Below the pieces are notes generated by a model. The model made no database searches. It was not told where the DNA came from and was given only the letters and a program-made list of their open reading frames with translations. A stretch of 64,000 nt of DNA from positions 4,150,481 to 4,214,480 of the forward strand of contig NZ_AP025591.1 in assembly GCF_023169945.1 (NCBI RefSeq), in the 5' to 3' direction. Positions 25,398 to 34,136 of this stretch are shown here, piece by piece. Made by a program: the position numbers and the translations under genes. Source of the stretch: Anaeromyxobacter oryzae (GTDB lineage: Bacteria > Myxococcota > Myxococcia > Myxococcales > Anaeromyxobacteraceae). Every line of letters begins with the position of its first letter. Position 1 is the first letter of the stretch.

Positions 25398-26408
25398 TCA
25401 TCCCGCGGCGCGCGCGGCGCCCGCTCCGTCCCGGGCGGGCGCGGACGGCCGCCGCTCGGGATCCCAGACCCGCGCCTGGCGTGCGTCGAGCTCCGCGAGC
25501 GCCCGCCGCCGGCCGCGGACCAGGCACGCGCGCTGGTACCCGCGCAGGAAGCTCCGGAACGCGTCGTCGCCGTAGCGCGGATGGCCGCGGAGCATGCTTC
25601 CGAGGTAGCCGCGCAGCATGGCGAGGCCGCCCACGACGCGGGGCGGCCGGGTCATCCGGTACGTCGCGGCGGCGAGCATGAACACCGGATCGGTCCCCAT
25701 GAACCACTGGCCGAACCCGTGCCGGACGCGCCCGGTCCACCAGCTCCGGTGGCTCGTGCCCATGGGCCGGAGGTGCACGAAGCGGAGCTCGGGGTCGTCC
25801 CACGACAGCGCCCGCCAGCCGAGCTGCCGGCAGCGGTGGCCGTCGATGCCGTCCCACATCAGCTCGCGGACGAACCCGCCGATCTGCTCGAAGCATCGCG
25901 TGCGGTAGAACTTGATCATCCCGACGGAGTTGTCGTCGGCGAGCATCTCGGACGTGAGCGCGGACGTGTCGTCGAGGGGGAAGCGGACCTGCGCCGGCGG
26001 CGGGCCGCCGTGGAAGAAGTACGGCTTTCCGGAGCACGTCCCGATGCGCGGGTCCGCTTCCATGCGATCCATCAGGCGCTCGAAGTACCGTGGCGGGAGG
26101 TCGAGATCGAGGTCGAGCTTGCAGACGTAGTCGAACGCGGCGGGATCGATCGTGTCGTACCCCGTGTAGAACGCGTCGATGACGCCGCCGCCGAGCTTGC
26201 GGTCGCCGCGGTCCGGCCGCCGCAGCACGCGGATGAACGGCGCGCGCGCCGCGTACTCCGCCAGGATGCGGGGCGTGGCGTCGCTCGAGCCGTCGTCCAC
26301 GATCACCCAGGACGCGGGCGGCGCGGTCTGGCGCAAGATCGCGTCGAGCGTCCGGGAGGCGTACCGTGCCTCGTCCCTGCACGGCGTGATGAGGCAGTAC
26401 CTGCGCAT
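25398..26408 (-). CDS. Family 2 glycosyltransferase
   Basis: The 336-residue GT-A enzyme has YCLITPCRDEARYASRTLDAI, WVIVDDGSSDATP (nucleotide site), a CKLDLDLDLPP metal-binding-type acidic stretch and MWDGIDGHRCRQLGW, where other GT2 enzymes carry the catalytic base. The substitution of the usual 'DxD' by a Leu-Asp run is like other GT2 proteins of this type. No membrane helices are visible. The tail ends in a short Ala/Pro/Arg region. The gene converges with the ACP gene across 13 bp, and its start faces the chain-length gene across 262 bp. Confidence 0.86.
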   Translation of the reverse strand: MRRYCLITPCRDEARYASRTLDAILRQTAPPASWVIVDDGSSDATPRILAEYAARAPFIRVLRRPDRGDRKLGGGVIDAFYTGYDTIDPAAFDYVCKLDLDLDLPPRYFERLMDRMEADPRIGTCSGKPYFFHGGPPPAQVRFPLDDTSALTSEMLADDNSVGMIKFYRTRCFEQIGGFVRELMWDGIDGHRCRQLGWRALSWDDPELRFVHLRPMGTSHRSWWTGRVRHGFGQWFMGTDPVFMLAAATYRMTRPPRVVGGLAMLRGYLGSMLRGHPRYGDDAFRSFLRGYQRACLVRGRRRALAELDARQARVWDPERRPSAPARDGAGAARAAG

Positions 26409-26590
26409 GGGCCTGGCTCCGTGTCGGCCTCGCGATGATACGCCGCCCGGCGTGACGCGGTGCAGGCGCGAGCGGGCACGGCGGGCGATGCGGATCGTCA
26501 CGCGGAGCGCTGCCGGCGCGGCGAGCCGCGGGTGACCTCCGGTCGCACCCGCGCTGGTCGCCCCGGACCGGCGCTCCATCGCGTGTCCTC

Positions 26591-26609
26591 GAGCCGCGGC
26601 ACGCGGCTC
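26591..26609. promoter_or_regulatory. Small inverted repeat in the divergent gap before the chain-length gene
   Basis: GAGCCGC (26591-26597) and GCGGCTC (26603-26609) flank a 5-nt loop in the 262-bp gap between the divergent glycosyltransferase and chain-length genes. It could be an operator or leader hairpin. No convincing -35/-10 pair was found nearby. Confidence 0.3.
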
Positions 26610-26670
26610 CCTGTCCGGGCTCGCTCGCGCGCGTCGCGCGTTGCGCTACGCTCGCCCGCCGGGGGACGCG

Positions 26671-28071
26671 ATGCGAGAGCCGGGGACGGGGGGAGACTCG
26701 TGGGAGGAGGAGGGCGCGCGGCCGCGAGGTCCGACGCCGGCGGAGTGGACCCGGCTCGTCCTCGGCGCGGCGCGACGGCGGAAGCTCGTCACCGCGTTCG
26801 TGTTCGCGTGCGGGCTCGCCGCCTGCGCCGTCTACTACCGGACCAAGACGCCCGTCTACCGCGTGCAGACGACGATCCTCGCGCAGCGGCAGCAAGCGCT
26901 CCCGTCGAACGTCCGGCCGACCGGCGAGGACGCTCCGACGCGGTTCGCGTGGGAGATCGTCCACCGCCGCGAGAACCTGCTCGCCCTCGTCGACGAGGCC
27001 GGGCTCCTGCAGCGGCCGCCGCCGGTGGACTCCGTGGAGCTGCCGCGAAAGCTCCGCGCCGGCGCGAGCGCGAGCGACGATCCGCGCGACCGGCTCGCCC
27101 GCTACCTCGACGAGAAGCTGCAGGTCACGGCCGACGAGGGGACGATCACGATCACGCTCGACTGGCCCGACGCGCAGCAGGGCTATCTGATCGTGCAGGG
27201 CGCGCTCCAGAACTTCATCGAGGCGCGCCACCTCCGCGAGGTGACCTCGATCGACGAGGTCATCTCGGTGCTGCGCGGCCACGTGGTGACCGCGCGCGAG
27301 AACCTCGACCGCGTCCTCGCGCAGGTCCAGCGCGAGCAGGCGCAGCAGGCGCCCCGCGTCGTCTACCGGGACCTCCAGCCGGCGCCGCGGCCCGACGCGA
27401 TGGTGCAGGCGCCCGACGAGGACCTCGTCCGGCTGAAGTCGATGCTGGAAGCGAAGCAGCGCGCGATCCAGGACGTGGAGGAGTTCCGGCGCCGGCGCCT
27501 CGCGGACCTGCAGGCGCAGCTCGACGAGCGGCGGAACACCTACTCGGACGCGCACCCGAGCGTGATCGGCCTGCGCCGGGACATCGACTCGCTCTCGCGG
27601 GAGTCGCCGCAGATCACCGCGCTCCGCGAGGAGGAGGCGAAGCTGCGGAAGGAGTACGCGGCGCGATCGGGTCGCGACGCTCCGTCGGCGTCGCCGGCTC
27701 CGGCCCGCGTGGTCGAGGTGCGATCGGCCCCGCAGCGCTCGAGCGCGTCCGCCGAGGAGGACGAGCGCGTCCGCGAGGCGCGGTTCCAGTACCAGCGGAT
27801 CCTGGAGCGCGTGAACGCCGCGCAGCTCGAGCTGGACGCGGTGCGGGCTGCGTTCAAGTACCGCTACAACGTGATCTGGCCGCCGGAGGAGCCGCGGACG
27901 CCGGTGAGCCCGGACCCGACGAAGGTCTTCGGGCTCGGGACGGTCCTGTCGATCTTCCTCGCGGTGCTCGCGGCCGCCTGGCCCGACGTGCGCGGCGGCC
28001 GGATCGTCGAGCGCTGGCAGATCGAGCGCGAGCTGGGCGTCCCGATCCTCTCCGAGCTGCGCCGGCCCTGA
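26671..28071 (+). CDS. Polysaccharide chain-length determinant (GumC/Wzz-like), no kinase domain
   Basis: The 466-residue inner-membrane protein has a first membrane helix at about 36-55 (KLVTAFVFACGLAACAVYY), a periplasmic Wzz domain and long coiled coils (for example LKSMLEAKQRAIQDVEEFRRRRLADL). A second helix at about 420-440 is followed by a short cytoplasmic end. The motif before helix 2 (PPEEPRTPVSPDPTKVF) is the Pro-rich hairpin typical of PCP proteins. It controls the length of exported chains. No BY-kinase domain is fused; the kinase-like partner at 30762 lacks a working P-loop. GGGGGACGCG precedes the ATG. Confidence 0.88.
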   Translation: MREPGTGGDSWEEEGARPRGPTPAEWTRLVLGAARRRKLVTAFVFACGLAACAVYYRTKTPVYRVQTTILAQRQQALPSNVRPTGEDAPTRFAWEIVHRRENLLALVDEAGLLQRPPPVDSVELPRKLRAGASASDDPRDRLARYLDEKLQVTADEGTITITLDWPDAQQGYLIVQGALQNFIEARHLREVTSIDEVISVLRGHVVTARENLDRVLAQVQREQAQQAPRVVYRDLQPAPRPDAMVQAPDEDLVRLKSMLEAKQRAIQDVEEFRRRRLADLQAQLDERRNTYSDAHPSVIGLRRDIDSLSRESPQITALREEEAKLRKEYAARSGRDAPSASPAPARVVEVRSAPQRSSASAEEDERVREARFQYQRILERVNAAQLELDAVRAAFKYRYNVIWPPEEPRTPVSPDPTKVFGLGTVLSIFLAVLAAAWPDVRGGRIVERWQIERELGVPILSELRRP

Positions 28072-28160
28072 CGAGCGCGCGCGAGCCGAGCGGCCCGACG
28101 GATCGTGGGGCGGCCGGGAGGGAGGCCCCGCGCGCCGGGGAGGGGCTCACGTTCGGGGAC

Positions 28161-28180
28161 GCGCCCGCTCTCGCGGGCGC
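28161..28180. terminator. Hairpin between convergent chain-length and HNH genes
   Basis: GCGCCCGC (28161-28168) and GCGGGCGC (28173-28180) form a perfect 8-bp stem with loop TCTC. It lies 90 bp after the chain-length stop and 17 bp after the HNH stop on the other strand. No U-run. Confidence 0.45.
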
Positions 28181-28196
28181 ATGGGCTCCGCCGTCT

Positions 28197-29273
28197 TCAG
28201 CCGGTCTCGGCCGGGAGCGAGGCCTTGCCCGGGGCGTACCGATCCATCCAGCCGTCCCCGAAGACCCTCCGCGCCGAGATGATGTTGTGCCGCTTGCAGG
28301 CGATCCGGACGTTCTCGACGGTCGACGCTCCGCCGAGCGCGACCGGCTCGATGTGATCGAATTCCAGCTGGTGGGTGGAGCCGCAGATCTCGCCGGAGGG
28401 GAGCCGGAACTGGCAGCGGCCGCCGTCCCGCTCCATCACCGCCCGCTTCACGTGCGCCGGGATGTGGTCGCACTTCGCCGCCCGCGGGGTCTTCCGTGGC
28501 TTCGCGACGAGGCCCTTCCGCTTCGCGGCCTTCTCGAGGAGGAGGTCGAGGCCAGCCTCGAGAAGCTCCTCCTCCGTTGCCCCCGGACGCGCGTGGGAGA
28601 GTGCATCTTTTGCCGCCTGGAGCTTCTCGAGGAAGCGATCGGAGACGGTGAGGTGGAACCGGCGCAGGTCTGCGGTGAGGGGAACGACCTCCGCGGGCCT
28701 GTGCGTGGGGGTAGAAGTGTTTACTTCACGCTCAGTGAGTTCGCTTGACGAACCGGAAGGGCGGTTCCCCGCCGGCCCGGCGGCCCCGGCCTCGAGCGGA
28801 AGGGGCGGGACCGCCGAGGCGGGGCCGGCGGCGACCTCGGAGGGCGCGGTCCGCACCGGAGAGACGATGGTCCGGGTCGGCGGCCCGGGGTGCGGCTGGA
28901 GCTCCGCGACGACCTCCATCGCCTCTCGCCGGGAGAGCCCGAAGAACCGGGGCAGCACGGTCTCCCAGTTCTGCGCGGTGACCACCCGGGCGGCCTCGAC
29001 GATGGAGGTCAGGCACAACCGACCCTCGCCGAGCGCGTCGCCCACCGCGGGCACCTCTTGGATCAGCTCCGCCGCGACCTTGCGGTACTGGGCCGCCGCC
29101 TTGGAGAGCCGAAGCTCGCGGTGGAGGTACGCGAACAGCGAGGCGTGCCCGAGCGTCATCCAGGCGCGGCGCCGGTCAAAGTCGGCGAGCGCCACGAGGA
29201 ACGCGCCGAGGGCGGAATGTTCGCGGCGGAGGAGGGAGGCGAGGTTCGCGGAGAGCGTGCGCGCGGTGTCCAT
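28197..29273 (-). CDS. HNH endonuclease-domain protein
   Basis: The 358-residue protein has a helical DUF222-like N-terminus (DTARTLSANLASLLRREH ... LCLTSIVEAARVVT), a variable Pro/Gly/Ser linker (about 155-195) and a C-terminal HNH nuclease domain. The latter has the DGGRCQF Cys, a second Cys in EICGSTHQL, EFDHIEPVALGG (catalytic His) and VRIACKRHN. Such genes occur in many scattered copies in some Actinobacteria and Myxococcota and may be mobile. It is the only gene here without a link to glycan synthesis and is followed (upstream on this strand) by a gene-poor kilobase. The start at 29273 is chosen because family similarity begins there. Confidence 0.85.
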   Translation of the reverse strand: MDTARTLSANLASLLRREHSALGAFLVALADFDRRRAWMTLGHASLFAYLHRELRLSKAAAQYRKVAAELIQEVPAVGDALGEGRLCLTSIVEAARVVTAQNWETVLPRFFGLSRREAMEVVAELQPHPGPPTRTIVSPVRTAPSEVAAGPASAVPPLPLEAGAAGPAGNRPSGSSSELTEREVNTSTPTHRPAEVVPLTADLRRFHLTVSDRFLEKLQAAKDALSHARPGATEEELLEAGLDLLLEKAAKRKGLVAKPRKTPRAAKCDHIPAHVKRAVMERDGGRCQFRLPSGEICGSTHQLEFDHIEPVALGGASTVENVRIACKRHNIISARRVFGDGWMDRYAPGKASLPAETG

Positions 29274-30258
29274 GAAGAGCACTCTCGCACGCGTTTTCGA
29301 GGCCTCCTGAAACACGCGGGAACGGCCCGCTGACGCGCGAACGCGGAGGAGCGCCGCGCGGCCCCTTCGGCAACTTCCAGCGCGGCATCCCGCCGAGCCA
29401 GCGCTCCAGCAGCGCCGTTCTCGCGTGAGCCCGAGCGCGAGCGGCGATTTTCGCCCGCCCTGCGTCAAGCGCACAGTGAAGTTCCCGTTGGGTGCGGCAG
29501 GGATTCATCCGCGCTGCGCCGGCGGCCGTGCGGATCATAGTTCACTGAGAGTGGTTCATCGAGCGAACTGCTGCTCGCGGGCCCACGGCTCGACACACAC
29601 GGACCCTCGTCGCATCGTTCGAACATCGAAGCCCGTTCCCGCGTGGACGCTCCCGCGCGCCCCGCGGCTCGGCTCAGCTGAGCTCCGGATCGCTGGCGCC
29701 GCAACACAGGCTTCTTGTGGGCCGATCCACGCTGCAACGTCCCGTCCACGCGGCTCCGCCCCGGCCGTCCCCGTCTTCTCAGCCCCTTCCCGCTCATCTG
29801 CCAGCCACGAAGGTCCCCGCGACCACGATCGCCGAGGCGCCGACCCTCGCGGAGACATGTGATGAATCGTCAACGCGCAGCCCCCATGTTCATCACAAGC
29901 CGAACGAGAACCGGCGCCTTGCGCCCGGCCGGTCTGGTGAAGGAGGGCTGAGCACAGGAACGGCCGAGGCGGGTCCGCGCCGGGGAAACGTCGACCGCGT
30001 GGATCGGCTACCAAGAAGCCTGCGTGAGCGAGCCCGGCCCGGATGCGCTCCACGAGGCGCTCGCGCCCTTGCTGATGGTAGGCGGCGAAGGTGCCGAGGA
30101 GGATGTCGCCGGAATCATCCGGTCCCGATGCGGATGGGCGCTTGCTCGCAGACTCGGTCCGTCAACTCGGCGCCGGCCATCTCCGCCACGGCGACGGCGG
30201 CGCCGTGGAGCGCCCTGGAGGCCGCAGGGGCGGCTTCACCGCGGGTCGGCAGTCTGGT
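29274..30258. other. Gene-poor region of about 1 kb
   Basis: No frame here has the codon bias or sequence features of the surrounding genes. The one suggestive piece is a minus-strand segment near 30015-30090 whose translation includes LLGTFAAYHQQGRERLVERI followed by RAGLAHA. It loosely recalls the end of the serine-recombinase catalytic domain ('FER.LI.ERT.AGLA.A'). It is short and flanked by stops, so at most a decayed fragment. The base composition looks slightly less G+C-rich than the flanks. Confidence 0.3.
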
Positions 30259-30525
30259 CTACCGGAGCAGAGGCTGAACGGTTCCGGCAACCATGATGAG
30301 GACGCCCGCCAGGCAGAGCCCGACCCCGACCAAGTTCAAGACGCGGACGACGAGGACTCGGTCGGGGCGGACGTATCGCTCCGGATAGGCGGCGGCCTTG
30401 CTCCCGGCCAGCCATAACTCCCGCGAAGACACGCCGTCTTTGCGCCAAGAGAAGGAGGCCAGCGCACCACAGAGACCCACTACGAGTCCGGTCAGCATCA
30501 GACCGAGAATCAGGTCCTTGAGCAC
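30259..30525 (-). CDS. Small two-helix membrane protein of unknown function
   Basis: The 88-residue protein has a hydrophobic helix at about 4-24 (LILGLMLTGLVVGLCGALA) and another at about 63-83 (LVGVGLCLAGVLIMVAGTV), joined by a ~38-residue polar loop with RKDGVSSRELW. The start is GTG at 30525 with GGAGAG about 7 nt upstream. The clear helix-loop-helix pattern and codon use support a real gene. Not recognised as any named family. It stands alone between the gene-poor segment and the minus-strand EPS unit. Confidence 0.6.
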   Translation of the reverse strand: MLKDLILGLMLTGLVVGLCGALASFSWRKDGVSSRELWLAGSKAAAYPERYVRPDRVLVVRVLNLVGVGLCLAGVLIMVAGTVQPLLR

Positions 30526-30761
30526 GGCTCGCTCTCCGGTCCGAGTTGTCTTCGGGTTGCCACCGCGCGTTCGTGTCCGTCATGCGCTTCTCTCGTTGAC
30601 GGGTCGTTCGTGCGAGGTTCGCTTCTACCGTGCGGCTTGTTCCTTCTGCAACGTCGGCTCACGGCGGCGAGCGCGATGACGGCGGCGCCGTGAAGGTCCG
30701 AGCGCTGTCGTAGACGCCCCGAAATCCCGAGTTCCATCGTCAGGCGCAGCCCCCCGTCCGA

Positions 30762-31388
30762 TCACACCAGCAGCGAGCCGACGACGCGCTCGCGACCGAC
30801 CAGGTCGAGCGTCCGGCGCGCCCCCGCGAGCCGCGTCCGACCGAGCTCGATGCAGAGCACCACGACGTCGGCGGCCTGCACCGCCGCCGTCCCGAGCGGC
30901 TCGATGACGAGGGGCGGCACGGCGACGACGACCCGCGCGCCCTCGGGGCTCCGCGCCGCGGCGCGCACGCACTCCGCGAGGGCGGCGGCGGTCGCGAAGT
31001 CGAGCTCGTCGGGGGCGATGGCGGTGACCGGTGCGCCGTGCAGGCGCCGGCCGACCTCGGCGAGCGATCGCGCGAACGGAGCCGCAGCCGTGGTGCCGCC
31101 GTCGGCGGGCACGAGCGCCACGGAGGTCCAGGTGCGCTGGGCCAGCCTGAACCACAGCTCGAGCAGCTCCGGCGCGGGCGCGACCGGTGGCAGCGCCAGC
31201 TCCTTGCTCGCATCGAAGGCCATGTCCGGCGCCGCACCCGTCATCTCGTGCCTCCCGGCCTCGGCCTGCCCTGCGGGCGCCACGACGCGCGCGGCCTCGA
31301 TGCGCCGCGCGACGAGCGGATCCGGCTCGGCCGCCAGGTCCACGTCCACCGCCTGCTCGCCTCGCCGCCACCTGCTTCCGTGCGCCAT
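30762..31388 (-). CDS. BY-kinase/CpsD-like P-loop protein with degenerate ATP site
   Basis: The 208-residue protein shows the fold order of capsular tyrosine kinases: LAQRTWTSVALVPADGGTTA where the P-loop should be, then FARSLAEVGRRL. A GARVVVAVPPLV strand stands where Walker B should be, then AADVVVLCIELGRTR and AGARRTLDLVGRERVVGSLLV, like the 'vVl.gt...gvvlN' end of CpsD. The Walker A Lys is missing (GGTTAA instead of GKTT) and the Walker B Asp is replaced by Ala, so ATP hydrolysis seems lost. There is no C-terminal Tyr cluster. It may be a structural partner of the chain-length protein. It follows the WecG gene at 2 bp and shares its minus-strand operon. Confidence 0.65.
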   Translation of the reverse strand: MAHGSRWRRGEQAVDVDLAAEPDPLVARRIEAARVVAPAGQAEAGRHEMTGAAPDMAFDASKELALPPVAPAPELLELWFRLAQRTWTSVALVPADGGTTAAAPFARSLAEVGRRLHGAPVTAIAPDELDFATAAALAECVRAAARSPEGARVVVAVPPLVIEPLGTAAVQAADVVVLCIELGRTRLAGARRTLDLVGRERVVGSLLV

Positions 31389-31390
31389 GT

Positions 31391-32206
31391 TCACCCCGCT
31401 CGCGCGTCGCTCGACGGTGCCGCCGGCGCGCGCGCCGGCGCGCCGTGAAGAGGCGACGCAAAGGGATCCTCGTACCGGCCCAGCCGCTGCCGGGCGAGGT
31501 GCCACAGCACGGGCGGCTGGTGCACGAGGTACCGCCGCCAGCGCTGGCGCGGCTCGCGCGCCAGACGGTACAGCCACTCGAGGCCGGCGTCGGTGACCCA
31601 CGCGGCGGGCCGCGAGAGCGTGCGCGCCTCGTAGTCGAGCGTGCCGCCCAGGGGGAGGAAGGTGCGGACGTGCGGGAGGCGGTCGCGGTGGCGCGCGATG
31701 AACTTCTCCTGCCGGCCCGCGCCGAGCCCGACCACGAGCACGGAGGCGCGCGACGCGTCGATCGCGGCGATCATGCGCTCGATCTCCCCCGGCCGCGTGT
31801 CGAAGTCGAACGGCGGCGCGTCGGCGCCGACGACCATCTCGCGGCCGGCGCGGGCGTTCACGTTCTTCCGCGCGCGCTCCGCGACGCCGGGCTGCCCACC
31901 GCAGAGGAACATCGTGATCTCCGGGTCGTCCCGGTGGCGCTCGCAGAAGCGCGGGAAGAAGTCCGAGCCGGAGACGCGCTCGCGCAGCGGCCGCCCGAGG
32001 AGCCGCGCCGCCCGGAAGAGGATCTCGCTGTCGCAGGTCACGACGTCGAACCGCGGCAGGAGCTCGTAGAACTCCCGGTCCCGCTGCAGCTTCATGATCA
32101 TGTCGACGTGCAGCGTGAGCAGCATGCCCTCGCGGAAGCCGTCGAGGAGCTCGTCCATCGTGATGTCGTCGATGTCGACGTTGAGGAGCCGGACGCGCTC
32201 GCGCAT
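31391..32206 (-). CDS. WecG/TagA/CpsF-family glycosyltransferase (first copy)
   Basis: The 271-residue GT26 enzyme has LNVDIDDITMDELLDGF at the N-terminus, VTCDSEILFRAARLLGRPLRERVSGSDFFPRF (active-site region of the family), ITMFLCGGQPGVAERARKNV and LVVGLGAGRQEKFIARHRD, then LPLGGTLDYEARTLSRPAAWV. It transfers an N-acetylhexosamine-type sugar onto a lipid-linked intermediate. The GLEWLYRLAREPRQRWRRYLV ending is conserved. The last ~25 residues are an extra Pro/Ala tail. The gene lies 11 bp after the aldo-keto-reductase-like gene. Confidence 0.9.
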   Translation of the reverse strand: MRERVRLLNVDIDDITMDELLDGFREGMLLTLHVDMIMKLQRDREFYELLPRFDVVTCDSEILFRAARLLGRPLRERVSGSDFFPRFCERHRDDPEITMFLCGGQPGVAERARKNVNARAGREMVVGADAPPFDFDTRPGEIERMIAAIDASRASVLVVGLGAGRQEKFIARHRDRLPHVRTFLPLGGTLDYEARTLSRPAAWVTDAGLEWLYRLAREPRQRWRRYLVHQPPVLWHLARQRLGRYEDPFASPLHGAPARAPAAPSSDARAG

Positions 32207-32217
32207 GGCGCTCCCCG

Positions 32218-33111
32218 TCACACCGCGGCGCGGCGCAGCGTCGCCGCGGGCGCGAGGCCCCACGCCTCGTCGATGAGGGCCTTCGTCTGGCGGATGTTCT
32301 GCGCCGACGAAGCGCCGAACACGATGGAGTCGACGCCCTCGAGGCCGCAGACCCACTCGATCGCCTCGCGCGGCGGGATGGCGCCGGACGCGAGCACCGA
32401 CATCGCGATGGCGCGGCACCGCCGGGCCCGGAGCACGTCGCGGTAGGCGTCCACGCCGCCGCTCATCCGGAAGCCGATCTTGTTCACGTTGGCGCAGACG
32501 ATGGGGTTCACGACCCCCACGCGCTCCAGCCGCTCGACGAGGAGGGGCAGGTTCATGGTGATGAAGCCCGCCTCCGCACCGTGGCGGGCGCCGACGTGCG
32601 CGGCGAAGGCGGCGAGCAGGTGATCGAGCTTCAGCCCGAGGAGGAGATCGGTCACGACGTTCTGCACGAACACGATCGGCATGCGGGTTCCGGCGAACCG
32701 CTTCAGCTCGGCGTCGACCAGCATCTCCATGAGCTTCTGCACGTCCTGCGTCGCGGCGGAGACGGCGCCCTTCACGAGCGTCTCGAGGACGCCGCCCGGG
32801 GCGAACCTCCGGATCGTCTCGAGGATCCCGACCTCGCCGACCGAGTTCGCGTACTTGTGCGCGTACGGCAGGCAGGGATAGAAGGCGAGGTCCGGGTAGC
32901 GCGCGGGGTTCGCCCGGACGAGGTCGGCGATCTCGCCGACCCGGTCGTGCGTCGTGCACATGAACACGCGGATCCCGGCGTCGTACGCGGCGTCGAGGAC
33001 GCGCATGATGTCCTGCGTGTCGCGGAACTTCATCGCCTGCGCGCGCGCCTTCTCCTCGGACATGTGGTTCACGCCGAAGAACTGGTTGTCGCCGAAGAGG
33101 ATGCGGTCCAT
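32218..33111 (-). CDS. Aldo/keto-reductase-like TIM-barrel protein of the EPS locus
   Basis: The 297-residue protein starts MDRILFGDNQFFGVNH. It has repeated strand-helix units (ILETIRRFAPGG; RMPIVFVQNVVTDLLL; VVNPIVCANVNKIGFRMSGG) and ends with GVDSIVFGASSAQNIRQTKALID. The 'SIVFGASS..ni..t' close is that of aldo/keto reductases, where it binds NADPH phosphate. The usual Tyr/Lys/His catalytic set is not obvious, so it may act differently. It lies 2 bp after the Gfo/Idh/MocA oxidoreductase and 11 bp before WecG, suggesting a role in making or altering the sugar that WecG transfers. Confidence 0.6.
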   Translation of the reverse strand: MDRILFGDNQFFGVNHMSEEKARAQAMKFRDTQDIMRVLDAAYDAGIRVFMCTTHDRVGEIADLVRANPARYPDLAFYPCLPYAHKYANSVGEVGILETIRRFAPGGVLETLVKGAVSAATQDVQKLMEMLVDAELKRFAGTRMPIVFVQNVVTDLLLGLKLDHLLAAFAAHVGARHGAEAGFITMNLPLLVERLERVGVVNPIVCANVNKIGFRMSGGVDAYRDVLRARRCRAIAMSVLASGAIPPREAIEWVCGLEGVDSIVFGASSAQNIRQTKALIDEAWGLAPAATLRRAAV

Positions 33112-33113
33112 GC

Positions 33114-34136
33114 CTAGCTCCTCCGCTGGCCGGCCTTCATGACGAGGTCGATCACCCGGTCGGTCTCGTACGCGCTGCCGAACGAGTTCTCGTGCACCGC
33201 GGTCCCGCGCTCCGCCGCGTCCACGAACGCGTCCAGCTGGGCGGAGTACTCCTCGCCGCGGAGATAGAACGCGACGGGCGCCTGGAGCTCGGTGATGTAG
33301 CGGATCGTCCAGCCCTCCCGGTAGCCCTCCACCCCGGCGCCGGGGCCCAGGTGGACGCGGAGCTCCTGCCGGTCGGCGACGAGCTTCCCCCGGGTGCCGT
33401 ACACCACGATCGTGGTGCTCATCTTCCGGTGCGCGGGATCGCTCCAGTTCGCCTCGAGCGTGCCGTGTCCGCCGCCGCGGTACCGGAGCTCCGCCCAGAC
33501 CGCGTCCTCCACGTCGCGCGAGTGGATGGCGCGCAGGTGCGCCGAGGCCACCTCCTCCGGCGGACCCACGACGAAGTTCATGAGGTCCACGACGTGCGAG
33601 GCGTAGTCGTGGAGGCAGCCGCCGCCCTCCTCCTTCCGGGCGCGCCAGGTGAGCCCCGTCTTCGGCCGCACCACCACCGGCCCGAAGGCGCTGCCCGCGA
33701 CGTGGTACACGTCGCCGAGCGCGCCGGCCTCGACCAGGCGCCGCGCCTCGCGGAAGGTGCCGATGAAGCGGTTGTGGTAGCCGACCTGGTTCGCGCGGCG
33801 CCGCGCCACCGCGAGCTCGGCGAGGCGCAGGCTCTGGGCGGGATCGAGGCAGAGCGGCTTCTCGACGAAGACGTGCAGCCCGTGCTCGAGCGCATACGCC
33901 GCCGCCTCGAAGTGCGTCGCGGTGGGCGTCGCCACGACGACGCAGTCGAGCGCCGCCTCGTCGATCATCTTCCGGAAGTCCTTGTACGTCGGGACGCCCG
34001 TCTGCCTTCGCAGGGCGGAGGTGACGTACGCCGCGCTGTCGCAGACCGCCGCGACCTCGACGCGCGGATGCGCACCCAGGATGGCGTAGTGCGAGATGCC
34101 CATCTTCCCGGCGCCGATCAGGCCTGCTCTCGTCAT
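33114..34136 (-). CDS. Gfo/Idh/MocA-family NAD(P)-dependent sugar oxidoreductase
   Basis: The 340-residue protein has the Rossmann start RAGLIGAGKMGISHYAIL, then VVATPTATHFEAAAYALEHG and HVFVEKPLCLDPAQSLRLAE, containing the family's EKP motif (Lys near 95). RARKEEGGGCLHDYASHVVDLMNFV carries the conserved Asp/His of the active site. It would oxidise or reduce a nucleotide sugar during EPS precursor synthesis. It heads the minus-strand run 34136-30762, preceded by a 243-bp gap. ATG 34136 places the Rossmann motif at residue 3, as usual. Confidence 0.9.
   Translation of the reverse strand: MTRAGLIGAGKMGISHYAILGAHPRVEVAAVCDSAAYVTSALRRQTGVPTYKDFRKMIDEAALDCVVVATPTATHFEAAAYALEHGLHVFVEKPLCLDPAQSLRLAELAVARRRANQVGYHNRFIGTFREARRLVEAGALGDVYHVAGSAFGPVVVRPKTGLTWRARKEEGGGCLHDYASHVVDLMNFVVGPPEEVASAHLRAIHSRDVEDAVWAELRYRGGGHGTLEANWSDPAHRKMSTTIVVYGTRGKLVADRQELRVHLGPGAGVEGYREGWTIRYITELQAPVAFYLRGEEYSAQLDAFVDAAERGTAVHENSFGSAYETDRVIDLVMKAGQRRS

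Noticed and set aside
28721..29570. Shared 12-base stretch TTCACTGAGAGT at about 29540 and 43240
   Set aside because: A 12-base match is expected by chance in a 64-kb window, and flanking bases differ.
30010..30110. Serine recombinase gene
   Set aside because: Only about 25 residues resemble the family, the frame is closed by stops and no catalytic Ser region is present; kept only as a possible fragment.
30024..30296. 90-residue open frame on the plus strand
   Set aside because: Arg-rich after the first 40 codons, no ribosome site; overlaps the small membrane protein on the other strand.
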